In this document: in pieces, positions 1 to 7,129 of the stretch
Position numbering within the stretch: the first letter of the stretch is position 1
Layout of the letters: each line of letters opens with the position of its first letter
From: Acidobacteriota bacterium
GTDB taxonomy: Bacteria > Acidobacteriota > Vicinamibacteria > Vicinamibacterales > Vicinamibacteraceae
NCBI GenBank assembly: GCA_023427865.1
Contig: JAEYZV010000358.1
Location: 1-10,262 of the forward strand
Reading direction: 5' to 3'
DNA length: 10,262 bases
The notes under the pieces: generated by a model
The model's database searches: none
Told to the model about the DNA's origin: nothing
Seen by the model: the letters and a program-made list of their open reading frames with translations, nothing else
Made by a program: the position numbers and the translations under genes

Positions 1-3000
1 GGCACGGTCGCCGCGCCAGGCTGACCGACGGACGTCCACCGACATCCCCACGCCCGCCGTCCACGCCCGGTACATCTGCGCCGACGTGAGGCGCACGTCT
101 CCGGTGATGGCAAGCCCGCCCCACACGGGCACGGACGCGCCGGTGCTCGTCAGCAGGTACGGCTCACCGTGCGTGTCGACGCCGCCCCCGACCCGCCCGC
201 GCCAGGCAAAGCGCCCGTCGCGCACGGCGGCGCCGTCCCCGAACCAGCGAACGAGGCCCATCTCGACGTCCAGTCGCCCGAACGACCCGGGCGAGAAGTA
301 ACGCGCCGACTCATGGGCGAACCCGAAGAGAAACGCGCTCACACGCAGGTCGGCGACCTGCCGGCCGCCGCCGAACTCGCGCGTCATCGCCCCATCCAGC
401 TGGGATCGTCGGTTGCCGTCGCCGAGCCGCGTCACGTCGAGGCCGGCCTGCAGCCCCGTGCGACCCAGGCCGATCGAGCGCAGGCGCAGACCCGCGCCGG
501 ACGCCTGCGTGCCGTCGCGCACCGTCTGGCCGTTCTCCCAGAACGGCCGCCGCGCAGCATGCGCCTCGAGCGCGGCGACCCGGCCAAGAGGCGTCGCCAG
601 CAGGAACGTCGCCTGCACCCGCTCGCGCCCGACGAGCGCGGTGGTCCCCAGCGTGGCCTCGAGCCACCGCCCGCCGACCGACGCCCGCAGCCCTCCGACA
701 CCCGTCGCGTAGCTGCCGATCCGCGCGTGGCCCGCGGCAAGCGAGCCCTGCCCGGCCCGGCCGAACAGCCGGACCGCGTCGCCCGGCACGTCGGCCTCTC
801 CCGACAGCATCGTGTGACGCTGCTCCAGCAACAACTGCCCGCCGAAACCCTTCGCACTCTCGGCGGCGATCGAGAATCCGCCCTGCGGTCCGCGACGCGC
901 CGCCCTGGCCTCCAGCGTGCGTCGGACCGCCGCGGGCAGATGCGCGCGGCGGGCGAGCTCGTCGTACACGCGCCCGGCAGCTGCGGCATCGCCGCGCCCA
1001 TCGAGGGCCTGCCCGAGATCGAGCAGCGGCTCGAGGGCACCGGGCTCGAGCTCGCGCCACATCGCGGCGGCCTCCGCGGCGCCAGCCCAGTCGCGCCGCA
1101 GGATCGCGAGCCGGCTGCGCGCCTCGGCCGCGACCGCCGGCAGGTCCGTGAGGGCGCGCGCACGACGGTACGCGTGCGCGGCGGCTTCGTCCATCTCGCG
1201 CCACGTCAGGAGCCGGGCATACTCCCGCCACGCTGCCGCATCCTCCGGCTCGCGTGCGAGGTACGCCTCGTACAGAGGCACGGCGGCGGCCTGACGACCG
1301 CCCCACGCCGCGACCTGCGCCTCGAGCAGCCGGACGCGGCTTTCGTCGGGGCGCAACCGGCCGAGCCTGGCCACCGCATCGGCGGCAAGCTCCCAGCGAC
1401 CGCTCGCGATCCCCAGCTGCGCCAGCGCGCGTGTCGCCTCCACCCGATGACTGCGGGGCATCCGGGTGAGCCATCCGGCGACCATGTCGACCGCCGCGCC
1501 CGTGATGCCCGGAACCGCAGCAGCGGCCTCGGCGAGGAGAACCGTCGCCTCGGGCCCGCTGCCAAGCGCCTCGCGGCCGGCACGCAGGGTACCGGGCAGC
1601 GAGTCGGGTTGCGCCAGGCCGTCGAGGCGTACGCGTACACGCCAGGCCTCGGCATGGCGTGGTGCGATCTGTGCGGCAGCGTCCACTTCCGCCCGTGCCT
1701 CTGCAGGGTCCCCGGCCTTCAGGAGCGCGTCGGCGAGCGCGACGCGCAGGTCCGCGCTGCCCGGTGACACCGCGCGCCCACGTTGCAGCACGCTCAGGCG
1801 CTCGTCGGGCGGCTCGGCGGCGTCGGCCCAGGCTACGTACGCCTCGGCACGTCCGGTGTCGGTGGCGAGCCGTTCGAGCCACGCGACCGCGTCGCTGCGA
1901 TGCCCGGCCGCGTGCAAGGCCCGGCCGCGCAGCAGGCGGATGGCGAAGCGATGGTCCTGCGGAGGCAGGAGCTGGAGGGCCTGTACCGGCCGGCCGAGGG
2001 CGAGCAGCGCCGCAGCGCCGATTCGACGCATGTCGGCCGGTGCGGTGGCGATCGCGGGATCGTCCACTCCGATCGGCAACCTGGCGAGCGCCCCTGCGGG
2101 TCGTCCAGCGGCGAGTTCATCGGCGGCAAGAATCACCAGCGCATCAGTCGTGCGGCGATCGGCTCCGACGAGCGCGCCGAGTGCGTCCCGCGTCGCATCG
2201 TCGAGGACGCCGTCACGCCCGAGGCGGAGCCGGGCCGCAGCGAGCAGCCGGTCGTCGGCCGCGAGATCCTCGATGGCCTCGAGCGCACGCGCGGCATCCG
2301 TCCAACGGCCTGCGAGCAACGCCGCGTCGAGCCTCAGTCGGGCCCAGGCCGCGGGGGCAGCAGCGCGAACGTCCGGAGCCGTCGCCGAGACCAGTGCCCA
2401 CGCCGTGTCGCCGTCGCCGCGGGCAAGCGCGATCCCGACGTGGACACGGGCAGCGCGCCCCTCGTCGAGTGCACGGATCCGTTCGACGTCCGCGTGGGCG
2501 CCCGCAACGTCGCCAGCCGAGCCCGCCCACAGGGCTCGCCGCGCGAGCAGTTCGACGTCCCCGTTCACGATCGACGCCACCGATGCCGCGTGCCGCAGGG
2601 CGTCTGCAGGGCCCGCGGCTGCCGCACGCGCGTCGAGCCACAGGAGCACATGGCCGGGGGCGCGCAGCGATGCGCTCACCGGATCCAGCCATCGCAGCAC
2701 CTCGTCGACGCGCGCTCCTGCCGCCGCCATCGCGGCAAGCACCACGCGCGCGTCCACGTCGCGGGTCGAGCCGAGGGCCTCCGTGGCCAGCCGGCGCGCG
2801 GCCTGTGTGTCTCCCGCGGCAAGTGCGACCGACGCGAAGCCCGCCTGTTCGGCTGCCGTCGCGCGCTCCACATCCAGCACGCGTGTCGCCAATGCCCACG
2901 CGTCGACGGAGCGGCCGTGAGCGTGCCACGTCCACACGAGCACACCGGCAGCCTCGCGTGCGAGGCGGTCGGTACCCGGCTGCACCAGCGGCCCGAGCAG

Positions 3001-4239
3001 GGCTTCGATCGCTCGCACGTCGTTGCGAGTGTCGAGGCTGCGCACCAACAGCAGCCGGCTGTCGTCGTCGATGGCACCGGTCGCGACGAGCGGCTCGAGC
3101 CAGCGCCGGACACCGTGGTGGTCCCCGCGCGCGGCGAGCGCCGGTGCCACGCGCGTCGCCACCACGCCGTACGTCTGGCACGCGGCGTCGAGCCGCGGGA
3201 CGAGGTCGATGAGCAAGCCTGCGTCACCGGCCGCAACCAGCGTCGTCACCGTGCGCGTCCGACACGCATCGTCATGCGGGCGTTCACGCTCGATGAGCGC
3301 GCGGAGTGCCGCCGTGTCGCGCTCGGCGGCGAGCAGCGCCGCAAACGACCAGGTGTCGGCAGTCGTCCCGGCGCCCGTCGCACGAAGCCTCGTGAGGAAG
3401 GCGCGGGCCCGTTGCACGTCAACGCCATGCCGCGCGAGATCGGCGGCCCTTCGAAGGTGGCCCGCGGCGGCATCGGCCGGGCTCGTGAGCGGCTCGATCA
3501 CCTGGAGCGCGCGGTCGGGGCGCCCGGCATCCATCCACGCTTCGACGGCCAGCATGCGCATCACCCGGTCGGCGGGATGCCGCGCCACGTATGCGTCGAT
3601 TGCCGGGGCCAGGGTGCCGCGGGACCCGACCTGCGCCAACACGCGCAGCGCCGATGCATCCCACTCCGTGTGCTGCTCCCGAACCGCCGCCGGTATCAGC
3701 GTCCACACGCGCGCTGACATCGCTGGCTGCCGGCGGCGCTCGAGATCGAGGGCGAGGTCGGCGCGCGCGCGGGTCCACGCGGGGTCGTCCGGGAATGCCC
3801 GTTCCGCCAGGCGGATGATCGCCGCCAGGGCATCGGTGGCGGCCGCATCCTCGTTGCGCTGCAGCGCGACCCATTCGGCGAACACCGCCGGGGTGGCGAG
3901 CCTGCGCGCTGCGAGCGTCGGCGCCAATCGCAGCGCATCGGCCCGGCTGCCGCGCGCCGCAATCCAGAAGTGCTCCTGCAACTGGGGTCCCGTCAGGGGA
4001 CGCAGCCGCGCGCTCTGGACGAACCGGGCGTGCGCCTCGGACCAGTCACCACGTTCCCGCGCGATGCGGCCGAGCCCGAGCAAAGCGTCGGCGCGCTGCC
4101 CGGTCGAGGGCGCCTGCGCAGGCGTCTGGGCTGGCTGCCCCGTGACAGAGGCCGGGCTGCCCAGCACGGCGCCGAGCGCGACGGCAGTTACGGCCAATCG
4201 CGACAGGCGCGGCATGGATGACCCGGGATTCCTGCTCAT
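1..4239 (-). CDS. bcsC: BcsC-like outer-membrane cellulose export protein, TPR scaffold plus beta-barrel (3' end cut by window)
   Basis: One frame stays open from 4239 to base 1: 1,413 codons, no stop, so the C-terminus lies outside. Residues 1-34 look like a signal peptide (hydrophobic stretch about 15-28), followed by a Pro/Gln/Ala-rich linker. A TPR-like unit lies at about 49-82 (LGRIARERGDWSEAHARF), then a long degenerate Ala/Arg-rich helical region, with clearer TPR-like repeats again at about 985-1100. From about 1115 to the edge the sequence turns Gly/aromatic-rich with alternating strands, as in the BcsC barrel. YFSPGSF at about 1314-1320 matches the family's YFSPQ-x-Y signature except that Gln is Gly. 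In BcsC the TPRs lie in the periplasm and the barrel exports the glucan. E. coli BcsC is about 1,150 residues, so this one is long. ATG 4239 overlaps the previous stop (ATGA). ATG 4215 is an alternative that keeps the signal peptide. Family assignment fairly sure; exported polymer inferred. Confidence 0.85.
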   Translation of the reverse strand, partial: MSRNPGSSMPRLSRLAVTAVALGAVLGSPASVTGQPAQTPAQAPSTGQRADALLGLGRIARERGDWSEAHARFVQSARLRPLTGPQLQEHFWIAARGSRADALRLAPTLAARRLATPAVFAEWVALQRNEDAAATDALAAIIRLAERAFPDDPAWTRARADLALDLERRRQPAMSARVWTLIPAAVREQHTEWDASALRVLAQVGSRGTLAPAIDAYVARHPADRVMRMLAVEAWMDAGRPDRALQVIEPLTSPADAAAGHLRRAADLARHGVDVQRARAFLTRLRATGAGTTADTWSFAALLAAERDTAALRALIERERPHDDACRTRTVTTLVAAGDAGLLIDLVPRLDAACQTYGVVATRVAPALAARGDHHGVRRWLEPLVATGAIDDDSRLLLVRSLDTRNDVRAIEALLGPLVQPGTDRLAREAAGVLVWTWHAHGRSVDAWALATRVLDVERATAAEQAGFASVALAAGDTQAARRLATEALGSTRDVDARVVLAAMAAAGARVDEVLRWLDPVSASLRAPGHVLLWLDARAAAAGPADALRHAASVASIVNGDVELLARRALWAGSAGDVAGAHADVERIRALDEGRAARVHVGIALARGDGDTAWALVSATAPDVRAAAPAAWARLRLDAALLAGRWTDAARALEAIEDLAADDRLLAAARLRLGRDGVLDDATRDALGALVGADRRTTDALVILAADELAAGRPAGALARLPIGVDDPAIATAPADMRRIGAAALLALGRPVQALQLLPPQDHRFAIRLLRGRALHAAGHRSDAVAWLERLATDTGRAEAYVAWADAAEPPDERLSVLQRGRAVSPGSADLRVALADALLKAGDPAEARAEVDAAAQIAPRHAEAWRVRVRLDGLAQPDSLPGTLRAGREALGSGPEATVLLAEAAAAVPGITGAAVDMVAGWLTRMPRSHRVEATRALAQLGIASGRWELAADAVARLGRLRPDESRVRLLEAQVAAWGGRQAAAVPLYEAYLAREPEDAAAWREYARLLTWREMDEAAAHAYRRARALTDLPAVAAEARSRLAILRRDWAGAAEAAAMWRELEPGALEPLLDLGQALDGRGDAAAAGRVYDELARRAHLPAAVRRTLEARAARRGPQGGFSIAAESAKGFGGQLLLEQRHTMLSGEADVPGDAVRLFGRAGQGSLAAGHARIGSYATGVGGLRASVGGRWLEATLGTTALVGRERVQATFLLATPLGRVAALEAHAARRPFWENGQTVRDGTQASGAGLRLRSIGLGRTGLQAGLDVTRLGDGNRRSQLDGAMTREFGGGRQVADLRVSAFLFGFAHESARYFSPGSFGRLDVEMGLVRWFGDGAAVRDGRFAWRGRVGGGVDTHGEPYLLTSTGASVPVWGGLAITGDVRLTSAQMYRAWTAGVGMSVDVRRSAWRGDRA

Positions 4240-4604
4240 CGTGCGTCTGCCACGACGGCAAACGTCCGCGCCGCCTCGTCGAACTGCCCGTTCAACCGCA
4301 AGGCCTCCGCATACCGGAGCAGCACGGCCGGATCGTCCGGGTGCCGCCGTGCCAGCCTGTGGAGCGCCACCACCTGCAGGTCACGCAGATCGTCACGGTC
4401 GGTAACCCTGATCAGCGCCTCGAGATGGCGTCGTGACAACTGCGGTCGCGCCAGCGCGCTCGTCGCCGACGCGCGCCTAGTGGTGGCTTCGGCATAAGCG
4501 CGGGCCGGCGCATCGAGCCACAGCAGGTCGCGGTGGAGGTAACGGAACGCGACGATCTGGAGCGCGGTCGCCACCGCGAGCACGATCAGCAGTCGCCGGC
4601 CCAT
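4236..4604 (-). CDS. Small membrane-anchored TPR protein between bcsA and bcsC
   Basis: This gene encodes 122 residues. Residues 4-20 (LLIVLAVATALQIVAF) form one hydrophobic segment after a short basic start, which suggests an inner-membrane anchor with the rest in the periplasm, or an uncleaved signal. Residues about 77-120 contain a good TPR unit (DPAVLLRYAEALRLNGQFDE) preceded by a likely partial one. The start A at 4604 is the last base of the bcsA stop (TGATG). The stop at 4236-4238 overlaps the next gene's ATG (ATGA). The three genes are therefore probably translationally coupled and made in linked amounts. I do not recognise a named Bcs subunit. It is far too short for BcsB and has no cellulase features. 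Its place suggests an adaptor between the synthase and the TPR scaffold of the BcsC-like protein; that role is inference. The reading frame itself is well supported by the overlaps and the TPR. Confidence 0.85.
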   Translation of the reverse strand: MGRRLLIVLAVATALQIVAFRYLHRDLLWLDAPARAYAEATTRRASATSALARPQLSRRHLEALIRVTDRDDLRDLQVVALHRLARRHPDDPAVLLRYAEALRLNGQFDEAARTFAVVADAR

Positions 4605-6838
4605 CACGCCACCGCCTTGCTGTTGGCGTCGAGCGCGCGCGTGTCCGGATTGGCGAGCAGCCGCAGGCCGATGTCCCACGCCTGGTGCCTTCGGCCGGCA
4701 GCCTGGATCGGACGGGCACGGGTGACCTCGCCGACCAGCTCGGGGGCGTCGTGCGGCAGCCCGACACGAACGAGCACACGCGACCCCGGCTCGAGCCTCA
4801 CGCCGGCCACGAGCGACATCCCCGTCGCGCTCGTGTCGCGGGTGGTCGCAAACACGCGGCGACCGGAATGGGTCGTGAACTGCACGGGCGCCCGCAGGGC
4901 GCGCCGAGCCGCGCGCGGGGTGAGTCGCCGCTGCACCGCCATCACCACGTGCTCGGTCGCGCGCACCACCAACGAGGGTCGGCGCAACCCGTGCAGCAAC
5001 TCGGGCACTACGGTGTCGAAGATTGCCTCGCCGATCGCGTCCGCGACGGCGGGCGTCAGCGGCTCGACGCACACACCGTGCGGGTACCAGCCGTCGGCCG
5101 TGCGGGCATGGACCGTCACGATGCGTCCTTCGATCGGCATCACCCCACTGGGCAGTTGCAGGTGCAGCCGGTGGCAGGTGCCCGCTTCCAGCGGCTCCGG
5201 CCACAGCAGTCGGAAGCCGCCCTCACTCAGATCCGCCGTCATGCCGGTGACGCCGGAACCCGTCTCGTCGCTCGTGACGACGAAGCTGGCGCGGAAGCGC
5301 GAGGTGTCGCGCTTCTGTCGCGGGCGTACGGCCAGGCGCAGCACGCCTGCCACGAGCGCCATGTTGTAGACGGTCCAGAAGATGCCGATTCCGGCGCCGA
5401 AGCGGTCCTCGGTGATGCCGAAGCCGAGTCCCATCAGGCTCCAGTTGATGGCCAGCATGGACGCACCGAGCAGCACCATGTGCGGCAGCACCATCCGGCC
5501 CGGTGAGTCGCCGCCCTTCTTGCTCGTGACCACGAATCCTGCGCTGCGACGACCCTGCGCGATGAGCCGCCAGAGCGCCTGCAGCAGCGTGAACGTGTTC
5601 AGCATGTTGAAGAACTCGTCCATCAGGAGTCGTCCGCGGCCGCGACTCGTGAGCTTGTAGGCCACGGTCATCGTGAGCAGGTTCGCGAGATAGATGGTGA
5701 GGAGGCGGCCGTCGAACGGCGCGATCGGAAACGTGCCCGACACGAGCATCCAGGGCGGCGCCAGGTAGAACACGAGCTTCGGCACCCCGAGCGTCCAGTG
5801 GAACATCGAGGCGACGTACGCCAGACGCTGTGGGAGCGTCAGCCCGCGGCACGTCAGCGGGTTGACGTCGAAGATGATCTTGAGATTGCCTTCCGCCCAG
5901 CGGAGGCGCTGCTTGAGGAACGACGACACGTCGGTCGGCGCCAGCCCCGTCACCAGCACCTCGTTGACGTACACCGACTTCCAGCCTTCGCTGTGGAGCA
6001 CGAGGGCGGTGTGCATGTCCTCGGTGATGCTGCCGGTGACGATGCCGCCGTGCGGTTCGAGCGCGCTGCGGCGCAGGATCGCGCCGGTGCCGCAGAAGAA
6101 CGCGGCGTTCCAGTGGTCCTTGCCGGGCATGACGAGATCGAAGAACACGTCCTGCTCGCCGTACATGCGGCGCTCGTCCCAGTTGACGCGATGCTGGACG
6201 GAATCGAGGTTGTGGTACTGCTGCGGCACCTGCACGAGGGCGACTCGCGCGTCCTCGAAGTAGCCGAGCGTGCGTTCGAGCAGCGACGGCTGCACCACGT
6301 GGTCGGCATCGAGGCCGAGGATCAGGTCACCGTTGGAGTGCGCGAACGCGTTGTTCCAGTTGCCTGCCTTGGCGTGCCGGTTGTCGGCGCGCGTGATGTA
6401 CCCGCACCCGAGCTCGCGCGCCAGGGCCTCCACCTCCGGGCGACGCCCGTCGTCACACAGGTAGGTGGCATGCGGGTACCGCATCGCGAGTGCGGCGCGC
6501 ACGGTCTGCCGCAGCAGGCTCACGTCCTCGTTGTACGTGGTGATGAAGACGTCCACCGAGTACCTGCCGCTCGGCGCCACGTGCCGGCGCGTGCGGGGGG
6601 CCCAGGTCTGGAAGAAGTAGAAGAACAGCGACAGGAAGCCGTGCACCTCGGCCAGGTACACGGCCAGCGCGAACACCATCGCCTCGGGATTCAGCGTGTA
6701 CAGGCCGCGGTAGGTCAGGTAGACGCCGTAGGTCGCGAGAGCGACGACCGCCGCCAGCTGCCGGGCGAGACGGACCGGCCGGCGGTCGAGGTACTGCAGC
6801 GTGTGGTCGGCGTTCATGACCGGTTGGGCAATCGGCAC
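4604..6838 (-). CDS. bcsA: BcsA-type cellulose synthase catalytic subunit with two PilZ modules
   Basis: The 744-residue membrane glycosyltransferase (GT2) should polymerise UDP-glucose into beta-1,4-glucan and pass it across the inner membrane. Two hydrophobic segments (about 25-45 and 52-77) precede the catalytic domain. Its motifs are intact: CDDG 128-131, HAKAGN 155-160, DAD 177-179, FFCGT 247-251, TED 272-274 and QRLRW 310-314. The gating-loop motif FVVTSK is at 435-440. Further membrane segments lie at about 345-368, 379-397, 409-429, 449-473 and 481-505. A PilZ domain follows with R510/R514 (RxxxR) and D536/S538/G541 (DxSxxG), the residues that bind c-di-GMP. A second PilZ-like module has R645/R649 and D668/S670/G673. 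The start here is GTG 6838; ATG 6817 (Met8) is equally possible, and neither has a clear Shine-Dalgarno. An in-frame TAG at 6866-6868 rules out a longer N-terminus. Glucose as substrate is inferred from motif similarity; another beta-glucan is possible. Confidence 0.93.
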   Translation of the reverse strand: MPIAQPVMNADHTLQYLDRRPVRLARQLAAVVALATYGVYLTYRGLYTLNPEAMVFALAVYLAEVHGFLSLFFYFFQTWAPRTRRHVAPSGRYSVDVFITTYNEDVSLLRQTVRAALAMRYPHATYLCDDGRRPEVEALARELGCGYITRADNRHAKAGNWNNAFAHSNGDLILGLDADHVVQPSLLERTLGYFEDARVALVQVPQQYHNLDSVQHRVNWDERRMYGEQDVFFDLVMPGKDHWNAAFFCGTGAILRRSALEPHGGIVTGSITEDMHTALVLHSEGWKSVYVNEVLVTGLAPTDVSSFLKQRLRWAEGNLKIIFDVNPLTCRGLTLPQRLAYVASMFHWTLGVPKLVFYLAPPWMLVSGTFPIAPFDGRLLTIYLANLLTMTVAYKLTSRGRGRLLMDEFFNMLNTFTLLQALWRLIAQGRRSAGFVVTSKKGGDSPGRMVLPHMVLLGASMLAINWSLMGLGFGITEDRFGAGIGIFWTVYNMALVAGVLRLAVRPRQKRDTSRFRASFVVTSDETGSGVTGMTADLSEGGFRLLWPEPLEAGTCHRLHLQLPSGVMPIEGRIVTVHARTADGWYPHGVCVEPLTPAVADAIGEAIFDTVVPELLHGLRRPSLVVRATEHVVMAVQRRLTPRAARRALRAPVQFTTHSGRRVFATTRDTSATGMSLVAGVRLEPGSRVLVRVGLPHDAPELVGEVTRARPIQAAGRRHQAWDIGLRLLANPDTRALDANSKAVA

Positions 6839-6863
6839 GAACGCCGGCCGCCTGCAACCCGCG

Positions 6864-6872
6864 TGCTATCCT
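6864..6872 (+). promoter_or_regulatory. Candidate extended -10 promoter for the B12-uptake operon
   Basis: TGCTATCCT carries a TGn extension followed by TATCCT (4 of 6 matches to TATAAT). It lies just before the first riboswitch stem, where a promoter is needed, and would start transcription near 6879. No good -35 box is seen at the right distance, so this is a weak call based on position. Confidence 0.3.
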
Positions 6873-6875
6873 GCG

Positions 6876-7066
6876 AGCCGACAACCCGACGTTGTCGAAG
6901 GGAAGCTGGGTGCAAGTCCCACACGGTCCCGCCACTGTGACGCGGTGAACCGGTTCGCCCGAGGATGGTCCGTCAGGCCGTCCCGCCACTGCAGCACGCG
7001 CGCTGCGGGAAGGCGCCGAACCCGTTCGTCAATTCCGCCGAGTCAGGAAACCTTCCGTCGGGCGAG
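6876..7066 (+). ncRNA. Cobalamin (adenosylcobalamin) riboswitch aptamer
   Basis: Several hallmarks of the cobalamin riboswitch appear in order. A 7-bp hairpin CGACAAC/GTTGTCG (6879-6885 with 6891-6897) is followed by AAGGGAA (6898-6904). A stem-loop TGGG-TGCAAGT-CCCA (about 6907-6921) comes next, then the conserved core CGGTCCCGCCACTGTGA (6924-6940). A variable peripheral arm runs from about 6941 to 7035. The B12 box GCCGAGTCAGGAAACC lies at 7037-7052. CGTCGGG at 7056-7062 is complementary to CCCGACG at 6885-6891, and its GTCGG also to CCGAC at 6878-6882, which could supply the closing helix. The RNA lies upstream of a BtuB-like receptor gene, so high cobalamin should lower expression of the uptake operon. 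Family identity is very secure; the exact ends are estimates because P1 was not folded computationally. Confidence 0.95.
6926..6991 (+). repeat. 12-nt repeat of the riboswitch core inside its variable arm
   Basis: GTCCCGCCACTG occurs at 6926-6937 in the conserved core and again at 6980-6991, 54 bases downstream. The second copy is followed by CAGC instead of TGAC. Its TCCCGC (6981-6986) can pair with GCGGGA at 7005-7010 to form a hairpin of the peripheral arm. The same GCGGGA could also pair with the first copy. Confidence 0.7.
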
Positions 7067-7120
7067 TCCTCTGCCCCGCGGCGCATGTCGCGCCGGGGCA
7101 TCGGCGCGTGGAAACGCCGA
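7067..7120 (+). promoter_or_regulatory. Riboswitch expression platform: two GC-rich hairpins ahead of the ribosome-binding site
   Basis: Hairpin one pairs TGCCCC (7072-7077) and GGCGC (7080-7084) with GCGCC (7090-7094) and GGGGCA (7095-7100), around loop ATGTC, with GC 7078-7079 bulged: 11 base pairs. Hairpin two pairs TCGGCG (7101-7106) with CGCCGA (7115-7120) and ends directly at the Shine-Dalgarno sequence. TCCTC at 7067-7071 is complementary to GAGGA 7119-7123, so it could mask the ribosome-binding site. Neither hairpin is followed by a U-tract, so control of translation seems more likely than intrinsic termination. The pairings are read by eye. Confidence 0.5.
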
Positions 7121-7125
7121 GGAGG
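7119..7125 (+). promoter_or_regulatory. Shine-Dalgarno sequence of the BtuB-like gene
   Basis: GAGGAGG lies 4 bases before ATG 7130. It decides this start over the in-frame ATG at 6965, which would sit inside the riboswitch and encode an Arg/Pro-rich leader in front of a perfect signal peptide. Confidence 0.8.
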
Positions 7126-7129
7126 TCGA

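Noticed and set aside
311..3874. Minus-strand open frames in the wrong register within the bcsC-like gene (311-1882, 2213-3181, 3419-3874)
   Set aside because: They are low-complexity Arg-rich translations. The true frame (codons ending at base 1) is open across all of them and codes recognisable features, so there is no frameshift to explain.
169..4405. Several long plus-strand open frames opposite the bcsC-like gene (for example 169-1767, 1466-2920, 1783-3717, 3023-4405)
   Set aside because: Their translations are Arg/Pro/Ser/Ala-rich with no domain, typical of antisense frames in very GC-rich DNA. The minus strand carries a continuous frame with signal peptide, TPRs and barrel.
4236..4604. 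Possibility that the small gene is a shortened BcsB
   Set aside because: BcsB has roughly 700-800 residues with carbohydrate-binding domains and a C-terminal membrane anchor. This 122-residue protein has an N-terminal anchor and a TPR.
5798..6940. Plus-strand open frame of 380 codons opposite bcsA
   Set aside because: It is the antisense of a catalytic domain with every GT2 motif intact. Its own translation has no recognisable family.
7072..7100. Rho-independent terminator
   Set aside because: The stem is strong but is followed by TCGGCGCGTG with no T-run.
6965..7129. Upstream in-frame ATG at 6965 extending the receptor by 55 residues
   Set aside because: It would translate the riboswitch. 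A strong GAGGAGG and a perfect signal peptide mark ATG 7130 as the start.
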